A stretch of 64,000 nt of DNA from Ancrocorticia sp052089425 (lineage in GTDB: Bacteria; Actinomycetota; Actinomycetes; Actinomycetales; Actinomycetaceae), in NCBI RefSeq assembly GCF_052089425.1, contig NZ_JBQCZW010000005.1, forward strand, positions 1-64,000, in the 5' to 3' direction. The notes beneath the pieces were generated by a model, which ran no database searches, was not told the origin of the DNA, and worked only from the letters and a program-made list of their open reading frames with translations. A program made the position numbers and the translations under genes. Of this stretch, positions 16,409 through 26,301 are shown piece after piece. The first letter of the stretch is position 1, and every line of letters begins with the position of its first letter.

Positions 16409-16455
16409 CAGTCCGAAGTGGCGGATCATCCGGAGCGATTTACTAAGGAGTTCAT

Positions 16456-19400
16456 ATGAATTCACCGAAGGATTCTTCCCTATTCTCGCTGGGCGCACAC
16501 GTGCGTAAAGGCGAGGCATCAGCCGATGCACGGCAAATCTTTCTGGAGGGCGGACGTGAAGCAGACGCCTTCTATCGCCAGAGGTTCAGCCACGACAAGA
16601 TTGTCCGTTCCACCCATGGTGTGAACTGCACGGGGTCATGTTCGTGGAAGGTGTACGTCAAGGACGGCATGATCACGTGGGAATCTCAAGAGGTTGATTA
16701 CCCCACCACAGGGCCGGATATGCCCGAGTACGAGCCACGCGGTTGCCCTCGTGGGGCGGCCTTCGCATGGTACGAGTATTCGCCAACACGTATTCGGCAT
16801 CCCTATGTGCGTGGTGTGCTGTTGGACGCCTATCGCGCCGCCAAGAAGCGTACTAGGGATCCCGTACTTGCCTGGCACGAGGTAACCAGCAACCCCGAAA
16901 CGGCGAAATCGTACAAGTCTGCCCGCGGCAAAGGAGGCATGGTCCGCACCTCATGGCAGGAAGCCGTGGAAATCACCGCAGCTGCACATGTGTCCACGAT
17001 CAAGGATTTCGGGCCGGATCGGGTTGCAGGATTCTCGGTGATTCCGGCGATGTCGATGGTCTCTTATGGTGCGGGCTCGCGCTACTTGGAACTCATGGGA
17101 GGGTCCATGCTTTCCTTCTATGATTGGTATGCCGATCTTCCTCCGGCCTCGCCCCAAGTATTCGGAGATCAAACCGACGTTCCCGAAGCGGGCGATTGGT
17201 TCAACTCGGACTACCTCATCATGTGGGGCTCCAACGTGCCCATCACGCGCACACCAGATGCCCACTTCATGACAGAGGGGCGTTACCACGGACAAAAGGT
17301 GGTGGTGTGTTCCCCTGATTTCGCGGACAACACCAAGTTTGCCGACGAGTGGCTGCGGGTACACCCCGGAACCGACGGCGCGCTCGCGATGGCGATGGGC
17401 CACGTGATCCTGAACGAGTTCCACGTCAAGAAACAAGAAGAGTTCTTCCTCGATTACATGCGGCGCCACACGGATTCTCCGTTCCTCGTCACTTTGGAGA
17501 CAGAAGAAAACGGAAGCATAACGCCCGGAAAGTTCCTCACTGCAGCCGATGTGGGCGGGCAGCTGGGGGATACCGAGCACGCCGATTTCCGGTTGCTCGT
17601 CATGGACAGCGATGGCAGCGTCAAGGACCCGGGTGGAACCCTTGCCGACCGCTACGGACCTGACGGGGCAGGCAAATGGAACCTTGATCTGGACAACGTT
17701 GATCCGCTGATGTCGCTTTACGACAGCGCGGACGAAGAGGTTGAGATTTCGCTTCCACGCTTTGATCTAGTTGGTGAATCGGGGCCGGGAACCATCGGTG
17801 CAGGTGTAATCCAGCGGGGTGTACCTGCCCGGCACGTGGCAGGAAAACTCGTCACCACTGTCTATGACCTATTGCTGGCACGCTACGGTGTGCCCCGAGA
17901 GGGACTGCCCGGTCAGTGGCCAACCGGCTACGACGATGCTTCCGCCCCGGGTACTCCTGCCTGGCAGGAGGAGCTCACGGGAGTTCCCGCAGCAGCCGCC
18001 GAGAGAATCGGGCGCGAGTTTGCCCAAAGTGCCTTAGACTCTGGTGGACGTTCCATGATTCTCATGGGAGCGGGAACCAACCACTACTTCCATTCAGACA
18101 CGATCTACCGCACGATGCTGGCTCTGACTTCCATGTGCGCGACGCAAGGCGTCAACGGCGGCGGATGGGCACATTACGTGGGCCAGGAGAAGGTGCGCCC
18201 AATCACGGGTTGGCAGCAGTACGCTATGGCGCTTGACTGGTCCCGTCCACCGCGCCAGATGATTTCCACCGGATTCTGGTACCTCACCACTGACCAGTGG
18301 CGGTATGATGCTGGGCGCGTCGAACGGATCTCGTCGCCGTTGGCACGTGGTGATCTGGCTGATATGAGTTTTGCCGATTCCTTGGTGGAGGCAACCCAGC
18401 GTGGCTGGATGCCGGGCTATCCGCAGTTCGACCGGTCCTCGTTGGATTTGGCTGATCACGCCGAGGCGGCGGGAATGGCTCCCGGGGAATACGTTGCCCA
18501 AGAGCTTGCAGCCGGACGGCTCCATTTCGCGGTGGAGGATCCCGATGCTTTCCAGAATCATCCGAAAGTCCTCTTCAACTGGCGCACCAATTTGCTGGGT
18601 TCCTCGGCCAAGGGCACAGAGTTCTTCCTGCGCCACATGATAGGCGCGGATAACGATGTTCAGGTAGAAGAGTTGGATGAAGATTCGCGCCCGAGCCGTA
18701 TGGTCTGGCGCGATGAACCGGTTCAGGGAAAGCTCGACCTGATGGTCACAGCAGATTTCCGCAACACCTCAACAACCTTGCATTCGGACGTCGTGTTGCC
18801 GGCGGCCACGTGGTACGAGAAGCATGACATCTCCTCGACTGACATGCATCCCTTCATCCACACGTTCAATCCGGCGATCGCACCCCCGTGGGATGCCCAT
18901 ACCGATTTTGAGCTCTTCTCTGAGCTCGCGGATCTGGCGTCCCAACTAGGCAAGGAACACTTGGGGACACGAACCGATCTAGTTGCTGCCCCACTCGGCC
19001 ATGACAGCCCAGATGAACTCAACAATCCGCACGGCACCGTGCCCAGCCGTGAGGAAGCAGGATGGGTTCCCGGGGTAACCATGCCCAAGATCATCCCTGT
19101 CCAACGCGATTTCGCAAAGATCGCTGAGAAGTTTAATGCTATCGGCCCGTTGCCCGAAAAAGCTGGCATGGCAACCAAGGGTGTGGCCTTCCAACCTGCC
19201 GAGCAAATCGAGGATCTAGGCAAGCGAAACGGGACTGTTCCCACCTCGATCGGTAGGCGCCCGGCTGTGGATACAGCCGTTAAGGCCTCGGAGATGATTC
19301 TCTCATTATCTGGCACCACCAATGGCAAGCTCTCTGTTCAAGGGTGGAAGAATCTCTCCCAGCGCACTGGCCACGACGCTTCGGAATTGGCAGCTGGCGA

Positions 19401-20151
19401 TGAGGAAAAGCTGATCACCTACCCGGATATTGTTTCCTCCCCTAAGGGAGTGATCACGTCCCCAGAGTGGTCCGGTTCGGAACACGGCGGCAGGCGTTAC
19501 ACCGCCTTCGCTGTGAACAAGGAGTTCTCCAAGCCGTGGCACACGCTCTCCGGGCGCATGCACTACTTCATGGATCACGATTGGATGCGCGAAATGGGGG
19601 AGCAACTGCCCGTGTTCCGCCCGCCCGTGGATCTCATGCATTTGTACGGCGAAGCCGCTCCTGGTCAAGTGCTGGAAGACGGTAGCGGACAGGCCGAAGT
19701 GTCCGTGCGGTACCTGACCGTGCACAACAAGTGGGCGATTCACTCCCAGTACTACGACAATCTCCACATGCTCACCCTAGGACGCGGTGGACAGACCGTA
19801 TGGATGAGCCCTCAGGACGCAGACAAGATCGGCGTTCGAGATAACGAATGGATCGAGGTCCACAACCGCAACGGCGTTGTCAGCGCCCGAGCAATCGTCT
19901 CCCACCGCATGCCAGAAGGCACAGTGTTCATGCACCATGCACAAGAGCGGACGATGGGAACGCCGCTGAACGAGAAGACGGGCAAGCGCGGAGGAACTCA
20001 TAATTCGCTGACTCGGATTCTCATCAAGCCCTCCCACCTGATCGGCGGCTATGGGCACTTCACATACGCATTCAATTACATCGGCCCAACGGGCAATCAG
20101 CGCGACGAAGTTGCTCTGATTCGCCGCCGTAGCCAGGAGGTGACGTTCTGA
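16456..20151 (+). CDS. narG: Respiratory nitrate reductase alpha subunit
   Basis: The 1231-residue catalytic subunit reduces nitrate to nitrite on the cytoplasmic face. H54, C58, C62 and C97 are in the positions of the FS0 cluster ligands, and D223 in SFYDWYADLPPASP corresponds to the molybdenum-ligand aspartate of E. coli NarG. The length is normal. TAAGGAG stands upstream of the ATG. The stop overlaps narH (TGATG). It acts with NarH and NarI and takes electrons from menaquinol. No frameshift or damage is seen. Confidence 0.97.
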   Translation: MNSPKDSSLFSLGAHVRKGEASADARQIFLEGGREADAFYRQRFSHDKIVRSTHGVNCTGSCSWKVYVKDGMITWESQEVDYPTTGPDMPEYEPRGCPRGAAFAWYEYSPTRIRHPYVRGVLLDAYRAAKKRTRDPVLAWHEVTSNPETAKSYKSARGKGGMVRTSWQEAVEITAAAHVSTIKDFGPDRVAGFSVIPAMSMVSYGAGSRYLELMGGSMLSFYDWYADLPPASPQVFGDQTDVPEAGDWFNSDYLIMWGSNVPITRTPDAHFMTEGRYHGQKVVVCSPDFADNTKFADEWLRVHPGTDGALAMAMGHVILNEFHVKKQEEFFLDYMRRHTDSPFLVTLETEENGSITPGKFLTAADVGGQLGDTEHADFRLLVMDSDGSVKDPGGTLADRYGPDGAGKWNLDLDNVDPLMSLYDSADEEVEISLPRFDLVGESGPGTIGAGVIQRGVPARHVAGKLVTTVYDLLLARYGVPREGLPGQWPTGYDDASAPGTPAWQEELTGVPAAAAERIGREFAQSALDSGGRSMILMGAGTNHYFHSDTIYRTMLALTSMCATQGVNGGGWAHYVGQEKVRPITGWQQYAMALDWSRPPRQMISTGFWYLTTDQWRYDAGRVERISSPLARGDLADMSFADSLVEATQRGWMPGYPQFDRSSLDLADHAEAAGMAPGEYVAQELAAGRLHFAVEDPDAFQNHPKVLFNWRTNLLGSSAKGTEFFLRHMIGADNDVQVEELDEDSRPSRMVWRDEPVQGKLDLMVTADFRNTSTTLHSDVVLPAATWYEKHDISSTDMHPFIHTFNPAIAPPWDAHTDFELFSELADLASQLGKEHLGTRTDLVAAPLGHDSPDELNNPHGTVPSREEAGWVPGVTMPKIIPVQRDFAKIAEKFNAIGPLPEKAGMATKGVAFQPAEQIEDLGKRNGTVPTSIGRRPAVDTAVKASEMILSLSGTTNGKLSVQGWKNLSQRTGHDASELAAGDEEKLITYPDIVSSPKGVITSPEWSGSEHGGRRYTAFAVNKEFSKPWHTLSGRMHYFMDHDWMREMGEQLPVFRPPVDLMHLYGEAAPGQVLEDGSGQAEVSVRYLTVHNKWAIHSQYYDNLHMLTLGRGGQTVWMSPQDADKIGVRDNEWIEVHNRNGVVSARAIVSHRMPEGTVFMHHAQERTMGTPLNEKTGKRGGTHNSLTRILIKPSHLIGGYGHFTYAFNYIGPTGNQRDEVALIRRRSQEVTF

Positions 20152-21683
20152 TGAAAGTCATGGCACAGATCTCAATGGTCATGAATCTGGACAAATGCAT
20201 TGGATGCCACACGTGTTCAGTGACCTGCAAGCAGGCATGGACCAACCGTGAAGGCACCGAATATATGTGGTTCAACAACGTGGAAACCCGCCCAGGCGTG
20301 GGGTACCCAAAGCGTTGGGAGGATCAAGAAGAGAATAAAGGTGGCTGGGTACGTAAGCGCAACGGCAAGCTCGTTCCTCGTCAGGGCGGACGCCTCAAGG
20401 GCCTAACCAATATTTTTGCCAATCCCAATCTTCCCGAACTCACTGATTACTACGAGCCATGGACCTACGAATATGAAAAGCTCCTGACCGCGCCGAAGGA
20501 CTCTACGGCGCTTCCGGTGGCGCGACCAAAATCTCAGATCACCGGGGAGTACATCTCAGCACCGGATTGGGGTCCGAACTGGGATGACGATCTGGGTGGC
20601 TCCATGGAGACCATGCAGGACGATCCGATGATTCAAGCATCGGGCGCCACCGTGAAGACGGAAATCGAAAACGCCTTCATGTTCTACCTGCCACGCATCT
20701 GCGAGCACTGCCTGAACCCTACCTGCGTTTCAGTGTGCCCCTCCGGTGCCATGTACAAGCGCAGCGAAGATGGCATTGTTCTGGTGGATGAGGATCGCTG
20801 CCGTGGCTGGCGGATGTGCGTGTCCGGCTGCCCCTACAAGAAGGTGTACTTCAACCATACGACGGGCAAAGCGGAAAAGTGTACGTTGTGCTACCCGCGT
20901 TTGGAGATTGGCGAGCCAACAGTATGTTCGGAGACGTGCGTGGGGCGCTTGCGGTACTTGGGTGTCCTTTTGTACGACGCCGACCGCGTTGGTGAGGCGG
21001 CAGCCACGGAACGCGAAGAGGATCTCTACGATGCTCAGCGCGATATCCTGCTAGATCCCAACGACCCGGAGGTCATTGCCGGAGCTCTGGAGGCTGGGGT
21101 GCCGCGCAGTTACATAGAGGCGGCACAGGAATCCCCGATCTACAAACTCATTCACGATTATCAGGTGGCGCTTCCACTACATCCTGAATACCGTACTCTT
21201 CCCATGGTGTGGTACGTGCCGCCACTTTCTCCCATCGTTGACGAAGTGACAGCTTCAGGTGCCGATGGTGAGGACGGCAAGATCTTGCTGACCGCAATTT
21301 CCAGAATGCGGATTCCGCTAGAGTATCTGGCGGCGCTTCTGACTGGTGGGAACCTTCCAGCAGTGGAAAAGACTCTGCGGCGCCTCGCCGCCATGCGCTC
21401 CTACATGCGGGACATTCACCTTGGCGATGAGCCGAATGAGGGGATTGCCGCCGCGGTTGGGATGGACGGCGAACAAATCCAAGCAATGTATCGTCTCCTT
21501 GCGATCGCGAAATACGAGGACCGCTACGTCATCCCCAACGCACACCCAGAAATCGAGCGCTCGCTTGAGGACTTCCAGTGCTCTCTTGACGGCAAGGGAG
21601 GAGTGGGAATGGGTGGCCGCTTCTCTGGAAACAAGGTCATGGTAGAACTCATGCCACGGCGCCCTAGGGGTAATGATGTCTGA
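20151..21683 (+). CDS. narH: Respiratory nitrate reductase beta subunit
   Basis: The 510-residue iron-sulfur subunit relays electrons from the NarI hemes to NarG. Cluster ligands are C16/19/22/26, C184/187/192/196, C217/223/227 and C244/247/259/263. W220 replaces one cysteine, giving the [3Fe-4S] cluster that marks true NarH proteins. AGGAGG lies ten bases before the ATG inside the end of narG. An alternative ATG three codons later is possible. Its 3' end overlaps narJ by 11 bases. Confidence 0.97.
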   Translation: MKVMAQISMVMNLDKCIGCHTCSVTCKQAWTNREGTEYMWFNNVETRPGVGYPKRWEDQEENKGGWVRKRNGKLVPRQGGRLKGLTNIFANPNLPELTDYYEPWTYEYEKLLTAPKDSTALPVARPKSQITGEYISAPDWGPNWDDDLGGSMETMQDDPMIQASGATVKTEIENAFMFYLPRICEHCLNPTCVSVCPSGAMYKRSEDGIVLVDEDRCRGWRMCVSGCPYKKVYFNHTTGKAEKCTLCYPRLEIGEPTVCSETCVGRLRYLGVLLYDADRVGEAAATEREEDLYDAQRDILLDPNDPEVIAGALEAGVPRSYIEAAQESPIYKLIHDYQVALPLHPEYRTLPMVWYVPPLSPIVDEVTASGADGEDGKILLTAISRMRIPLEYLAALLTGGNLPAVEKTLRRLAAMRSYMRDIHLGDEPNEGIAAAVGMDGEQIQAMYRLLAIAKYEDRYVIPNAHPEIERSLEDFQCSLDGKGGVGMGGRFSGNKVMVELMPRRPRGNDV

Positions 21684-22374
21684 TCTCTACGTTGGAGGCA
21701 ATCGTGCCCGGTTTACCACTTCACTGCCTAGTGAGGCTGAGTCGATAGCCCTTGATCAAGCGTCGCGTCAGGGTATCTACATGGCAGCCTCCCTCCTGCT
21801 CGATTACCCAGGTTCCGACTTCATACAGCGTGCCCAATCGGTGGCCAGCGAATCTGAGGGCTTTCCGCAGCCGATTGCTCGGAGCCTCTCCGCATTTTGC
21901 CGATGGGTGAAGAAGGTTGGGTTGCGCAGCGTTGAAGAGACCTATGTTGCCACGTTCGACGAGCGGCGCAGGTGTGCCCTCGAGCTGTCCTATTACGCTG
22001 TTGGAGACACTCGCCAGCGTGGGCAGGCGCTTCTCGCGTTTCGTGAGCTGTACAAAGGCGCTGGATTCGAACAGTGCAGTGGGGAGCTCCCTGATTATCT
22101 GCCGGCCATACTCGAACTGTGTGCGAAATCGGATGACCCCGCCGTGGTCAATATTCTTCCATCCCATCGCAGCGCGCTCGAGGTGCTCCGGACCGCCCTG
22201 TTCCAACTCGATTCGCCGTGGACGGATGTCCTCACGGCACTGTGCCACGCGCTTCCCGCAATAGATGAAGAAACCAAGAACCGGTATCAGCAACTGATCC
22301 GTCAGGGCCCGCCCACGGAACTAGTGGGGATTACCGACCTACCCTTCCCAGTCCTAGCGGAGGTGCGATCATGA
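21673..22374 (+). CDS. narJ: Nitrate reductase assembly chaperone
   Basis: A 233-residue NarJ/TorD-type chaperone that holds apo-NarG during cofactor insertion and membrane docking; it is not part of the final enzyme. It is all-helical in appearance, with the DYPGSDF and EETYVATFDERRRCALELSYY stretches expected of NarJ. The next in-frame ATG (21676, MSDLY) is equally plausible because AGGGG sits five bases upstream of it. It overlaps narH by 11 bases and narI by 4. Confidence 0.93.
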   Translation: MMSDLYVGGNRARFTTSLPSEAESIALDQASRQGIYMAASLLLDYPGSDFIQRAQSVASESEGFPQPIARSLSAFCRWVKKVGLRSVEETYVATFDERRRCALELSYYAVGDTRQRGQALLAFRELYKGAGFEQCSGELPDYLPAILELCAKSDDPAVVNILPSHRSALEVLRTALFQLDSPWTDVLTALCHALPAIDEETKNRYQQLIRQGPPTELVGITDLPFPVLAEVRS

Positions 22375-23141
22375 CAGCTCTGGATGTTGCGGTTTGGGGT
22401 GTATTCCCCTACATCGTTGTTGTTACATTCGTTGGAGGACTCGTATGGCGGTGGAAAACTGACCAATTTGGGTGGACCAGTAGATCATCTCAGCTTCATG
22501 AATCCAAGATTCTCAGATGGGGATCCCCGCTTTTCCATGTGGGAATCCTTCTGGTTCTGGTTGGGCACATCATGGGAATACTCATCCCTAAGGGGTGGAC
22601 CGAAGCAATTGGGATCACCGAACATACTTACCACCTTGTTGCCACAATTGGCGGTGTTGCAGCTGCGTTTATGGCTGTTGTCGGTTTCGTTCTGCTCATG
22701 ATCCGGAGATTCATGAACAAGGGTGTGCGGCGCAAAACCACGGGGAATGACAAGGTTATGCTGATCCTCCTCGTGATTCCTTTGGCTCTCGGCGCGTTTG
22801 CGACCTTCCACCATCAGGTGTTCGGAGAAGAAGGCGGATACGACTACCGGGAGACCATCGCACCGTGGCTGCGTTCGATCTTCACGTTCAATCCACAGAT
22901 CGAGCTGATGACCGGTGTGCCTCTGGACTTCCAGCTCCACGTGATTGCGGGAATCCTGCTGATTGCGATCGTTCCCTATACGCGGCTAGTCCACATGTTC
23001 TCCGCCCCCGTTGGGTATGTGACCCGACCCTATGTGGTGTACCGGTCCCGGGAGGCCGCAGTATCAACCGCGAAGCGGCCGCGGGGATGGAACCCGGTGG
23101 GACAACGGCGGGTGAACGGCGATCCAGCCGAAGGTGCATAG
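22371..23141 (+). CDS. narI: Respiratory nitrate reductase gamma subunit
   Basis: A 256-residue membrane cytochrome b with five helices that oxidises menaquinol and feeds NarH. H56, H66, H190 and H208 fall in the positions of the four heme ligands known from E. coli NarI. The stop is 49 bases from the end of the convergent DUF364 gene. The C-terminal 40 residues are basic and probably cytoplasmic. Confidence 0.95.
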   Translation: MTALDVAVWGVFPYIVVVTFVGGLVWRWKTDQFGWTSRSSQLHESKILRWGSPLFHVGILLVLVGHIMGILIPKGWTEAIGITEHTYHLVATIGGVAAAFMAVVGFVLLMIRRFMNKGVRRKTTGNDKVMLILLVIPLALGAFATFHHQVFGEEGGYDYRETIAPWLRSIFTFNPQIELMTGVPLDFQLHVIAGILLIAIVPYTRLVHMFSAPVGYVTRPYVVYRSREAAVSTAKRPRGWNPVGQRRVNGDPAEGA

Positions 23142-23190
23142 CAGGCGTTGGCCGTTACGTTTCGTTGGGCTGGACGCTGATACTCGAGCG

Positions 23191-23937
23191 TCATACTTTC
23201 CTTGTGGACTGCGGAAGAGCAGTGAACCTGTGCGTGAAAGGTTGAATCTGAGGTAGCGAGGCACCGAGACCAATGGACGCAGCTGCGCCTTCTTGATCCG
23301 AAACATAGGACGTAGCTAGTTCTTGGCTGGTGAATACTTCCGGGGCGAAGGGAACTGAGGCTCCCACCAGAATGACATCGGCATTGCGGCTGAGTTCCAG
23401 AAGTCTGGGGAGCGTCTTGTTTGCGATGCTCATTCCGGTGATGAACACCGTATCGGCATGCGGCACAACGTATTCGCAGGCCGGATCGGGTAGATCGCCC
23501 GGGCGCGGAGAGCGCTCGAGAACCGTGACCTCTGCTCCGGCAAGCGCATCGATGCCGCCGGGAAAATGTCCGATCATGGCCACCTTCTGTCCCTTCAGAT
23601 TTCCGGCGCGCGCATCGAATACGTCCCTGTCATACGTGTCAACCTGCAGCCCGGAGTTTTCCAACCGGTGACGTGTATTGAGCCAGCTGTTGATGGCTGC
23701 AACGCCGAGGCTCGCATGCGCAAAATCCCATGATTTGCTCAGAGCCGCGACGTCGCGGAGAGATTTGCCAATAATCGAAGGATCGATTGCTTTGCCGCCT
23801 CCGTGATCTCGGGCGGCTATCCCACATCCGCCGGCTTCATGTGCCACGAACGCTACTCGGTTGAGCAGGCAGTTCGTTGTTCGCACATCGGCGGGGATCA
23901 GATCAATGAGCTCATCGTAGAGCGTCCAAGGGTTCAT
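23191..23937 (-). CDS. DUF364-type putative metal-chelation protein
   Basis: A 248-residue cytoplasmic protein. The first half has the enolase-like N-terminal pattern (FVAHEAGGCGIAARDHGGG). The second half is a Rossmann-like region (KVAMIGHFPGG, FITGMSIANKTLPRLLELS, VILVGASVPFAP). This matches the DUF364 family, often linked to heavy-metal or cofactor metabolism without a proven reaction. It is convergent with narI and divergent from glyA. Proximity to a molybdoenzyme operon suggests, but does not show, a role in molybdenum handling. Confidence 0.75.
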   Translation of the reverse strand: MNPWTLYDELIDLIPADVRTTNCLLNRVAFVAHEAGGCGIAARDHGGGKAIDPSIIGKSLRDVAALSKSWDFAHASLGVAAINSWLNTRHRLENSGLQVDTYDRDVFDARAGNLKGQKVAMIGHFPGGIDALAGAEVTVLERSPRPGDLPDPACEYVVPHADTVFITGMSIANKTLPRLLELSRNADVILVGASVPFAPEVFTSQELATSYVSDQEGAAASIGLGASLPQIQPFTHRFTALPQSTRKV

Positions 23938-24059
23938 GGGTCCTCCGTGGCGGTCAATGGGCGAGAACTATGGTACCCGCTGGCCCAGCGTCTCGCCTCG
24001 CGAGTTAGCGGGCGTGGGACTTTGGCACTACGGTAGCCTTGAAGGGCCGCCGAGGCGGC

Positions 24060-24083
24060 GTGGTGGCATCCCCACCACATTTT
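24060..24083 (+). terminator. Terminator-like hairpin in the glyA leader
   Basis: GTGGTGG and CCACCAC form a perfect 7-bp stem with a 5-base loop, followed by ATTTTT, 34 bases before the glyA start. A second inverted repeat (GCCGCC/GGCGGC at 24046-24059) precedes it. The layout suggests attenuation of glyA, but I found no convincing aptamer upstream. Confidence 0.5.
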
Positions 24084-24116
24084 TCAGCGAAAAGTTTCGC
24101 CCTTGCAGGAGGATGC

Positions 24117-25406
24117 ATGTCCGAGCTGAACGAACATATTGCCGATCTTGACCCAGAGGTTGCGGCTGTTCTCGATTCAGAGCTGGTGCGCCAGCGCGAT
24201 TACCTTGAAATGATTGCCTCAGAGAACTTTGTGCCGCGCGCGGTATTGGAGGCTCAAGGCTCTGTTCTGACGAACAAGTATGCGGAAGGTTATCCTGGCC
24301 GGCGGTATTACGGCGGATGCGAGGAGGTGGACAAGGTGGAAACCTTGGCCATCGAACGCGCGAAGTCGCTTTTTGGTGCGGATTACGCCAACGTTCAACC
24401 CCATTCCGGGGCTCAGGCGAACGCAGCCGTGTATCACGCTCTGGTCAAGCCGGGCGATACGGTGATGGGCCTTGAGCTGGCCCACGGCGGCCACCTCACC
24501 CACGGAATGAAGATCAACTTCTCCGGTAAGAACTACAACATGGTGGCCTATGGCTTGGATCCAGAGAACTATCGGATCAATATGGACATCGTTCGCGACA
24601 AGGCGTTGGAAACCCGCCCCAAGATGATCATTGCCGGATGGTCCGCCTACCCCCGTCATCTTGATTTTGAGGCGTTCCGCGAGATTGCCGATGAGGTTGG
24701 CGCCTACCTGTGGACTGATATGGCTCACTTCGCTGGCCTCGTTGCTGCTGGCTTGCATCCGAACCCCGTCCCGTATTCGGACGTGGTATCCACAACAATT
24801 CATAAGACTTTGGGCGGCCCCCGTTCCGGCATGCTGCTGTCTCGCGACAGCGCAACATTCGGGCGCAAGCTGAATTCGGCCGTGTTCCCCGGCCAGCAGG
24901 GTGGCCCACTCATGCACGTGGTGGCAGCGAAGGCAGTTGCCCTGAAGCTGGCCGCTGGCGATGGCTTCAAGGATCGCCAGCGCCGCACGGTGGAGGGCGC
25001 ACAGATCCTCGCCGAGCGCCTGAACCATCAGGATGTTCGCGATGCCGGCGTTTCGCTGGTGACGGGCGGAACCGATGTTCACCTCGTGCTGGTGGACCTG
25101 CGTGATTCGCCGATGGACGGCCAGCAGGCTGAGGACCTCCTCCACGAGGTGGGTATCACCGTGAACCGTAACGCGGTTCCGTGGGATCCGCGCCCGGCGG
25201 CAGTCACCTCGGGCCTGAGAATTGGCACCCCAGCACTTGCTACCCGCGGCTTCGGATCGTCCGAGTTCACGGAGGTGGCCGATGTGATTGCTACGGCGCT
25301 TGTGGACGCCAAGACCGCTGACGTGCCGGCCCTGAGGGCACGCATCGCCGCGCTGACCGAACAGTTCCCGCTCTACGAAGGCCTGAACCAGACGGGGGCG
25401 AACTAG
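24117..25406 (+). CDS. glyA: Serine hydroxymethyltransferase
   Basis: A 429-residue PLP enzyme interconverting serine plus tetrahydrofolate with glycine plus 5,10-methylene-THF. K230 in TTIHKTLGGPRSG forms the Schiff base, and SENFVP, YAEGYPGRRYYGG and HSGAQAN are standard. I began it at MSELNEH, preceded by GCAGGAGG. The longer open frame would add 26 residues unlike the family. It is followed directly by folD, whose ATG lies next to its stop codon, so the two one-carbon genes form an operon. Confidence 0.96.
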   Translation: MSELNEHIADLDPEVAAVLDSELVRQRDYLEMIASENFVPRAVLEAQGSVLTNKYAEGYPGRRYYGGCEEVDKVETLAIERAKSLFGADYANVQPHSGAQANAAVYHALVKPGDTVMGLELAHGGHLTHGMKINFSGKNYNMVAYGLDPENYRINMDIVRDKALETRPKMIIAGWSAYPRHLDFEAFREIADEVGAYLWTDMAHFAGLVAAGLHPNPVPYSDVVSTTIHKTLGGPRSGMLLSRDSATFGRKLNSAVFPGQQGGPLMHVVAAKAVALKLAAGDGFKDRQRRTVEGAQILAERLNHQDVRDAGVSLVTGGTDVHLVLVDLRDSPMDGQQAEDLLHEVGITVNRNAVPWDPRPAAVTSGLRIGTPALATRGFGSSEFTEVADVIATALVDAKTADVPALRARIAALTEQFPLYEGLNQTGAN

Positions 25407-26291
25407 ATGGCCGAAACGGCACAGATTCTCGACGGCAAGGCCACCGCAGCCGCCATCAAAGCTGAGCTGACCGAACGGGTTGCCGCCCTCACAGCCAAGG
25501 GCATCACCCCCGGGCTTGGCACGATCCTTGTGGGTGAAGATCCCGGCTCCGTCTCCTACGTCAGGGGCAAGCACCGTGACTGCGCTGAGGTGGGAATCGC
25601 CTCCATCCGCGTGGACCTGCCGGAAACGGCCTCGGAAGAGGACGTCCGCGCGGCGATCGAGCAGCTGAACAACGATCCGGCCTGTACGGGCTACATTGTC
25701 CAGCTGCCGCTACCCAAGGGCATGCCCACGAACGATCTGCTGGAGCTCGTGGATCCGGATAAGGATGCCGATGGCCTCCACCCCACCAATCTGGGCCGCC
25801 TCGTCCTCCGAGTGAACGAGGATGTCACCTCCCCGCTCCCGTGCACCCCGGCCGGCATCATCGAATTGATCGAACGCCACGGCATCGATCTGGCGGGTAA
25901 GGACATTTGCGTGCTGGGCCGCGGAGTTACTGTGGGCCGCTCGATCGGCCTGCTACTGACCCGGCGCGCGGTCAACGCCACGGTCACCCTGTGCCACACC
26001 GGCACGAAGGATGTGGCGGACAAGGTCCGTGCCGCTGACGTGGTGATTGCGGCAACCGGCCAAACCCATATGGTCAAGTCTGATTGGGTCAAGCCCGGAG
26101 CGGTTGTTCTGGACGTGGGGGTCTCTCGCGTGTATGACGAGGCCTCGGGCACGTCCAGAATTGCTGGGGATGTGGACCCGGCCGTTCGAGGCGTCGCTTC
26201 GTGGGTATCCCCGAATCCCGGGGGAGTGGGTCCGATGACCCGTGCCATGCTCTTGGCCAACGTGGTCAAGGCAGCCGAACAAGGAAGCTAG
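25407..26291 (+). CDS. folD: Methylenetetrahydrofolate dehydrogenase/cyclohydrolase
   Basis: A 294-residue bifunctional enzyme converting methylene-THF to formyl-THF with NADP. It carries GSVSYVRGKHRDCAEVGI with the catalytic lysine region, VDPDKDADGLHP, and the Rossmann motif GRGVTVGRSIGLLL. In this lineage the catalytic Tyr-xxx-Lys is present as YVRGK. It starts immediately after the glyA stop, and they act in sequence in one-carbon metabolism. Confidence 0.95.
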   Translation: MAETAQILDGKATAAAIKAELTERVAALTAKGITPGLGTILVGEDPGSVSYVRGKHRDCAEVGIASIRVDLPETASEEDVRAAIEQLNNDPACTGYIVQLPLPKGMPTNDLLELVDPDKDADGLHPTNLGRLVLRVNEDVTSPLPCTPAGIIELIERHGIDLAGKDICVLGRGVTVGRSIGLLLTRRAVNATVTLCHTGTKDVADKVRAADVVIAATGQTHMVKSDWVKPGAVVLDVGVSRVYDEASGTSRIAGDVDPAVRGVASWVSPNPGGVGPMTRAMLLANVVKAAEQGS

Positions 26292-26301
26292 GAGTAAGCC
26301 C

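Noticed and set aside
23942..24116. ZTP or THF riboswitch before glyA
   Set aside because: I looked for the conserved ZTP segments (a GGGTCGTGACTGGC-like start and CCTGGGC-like end) and the THF core and found neither.
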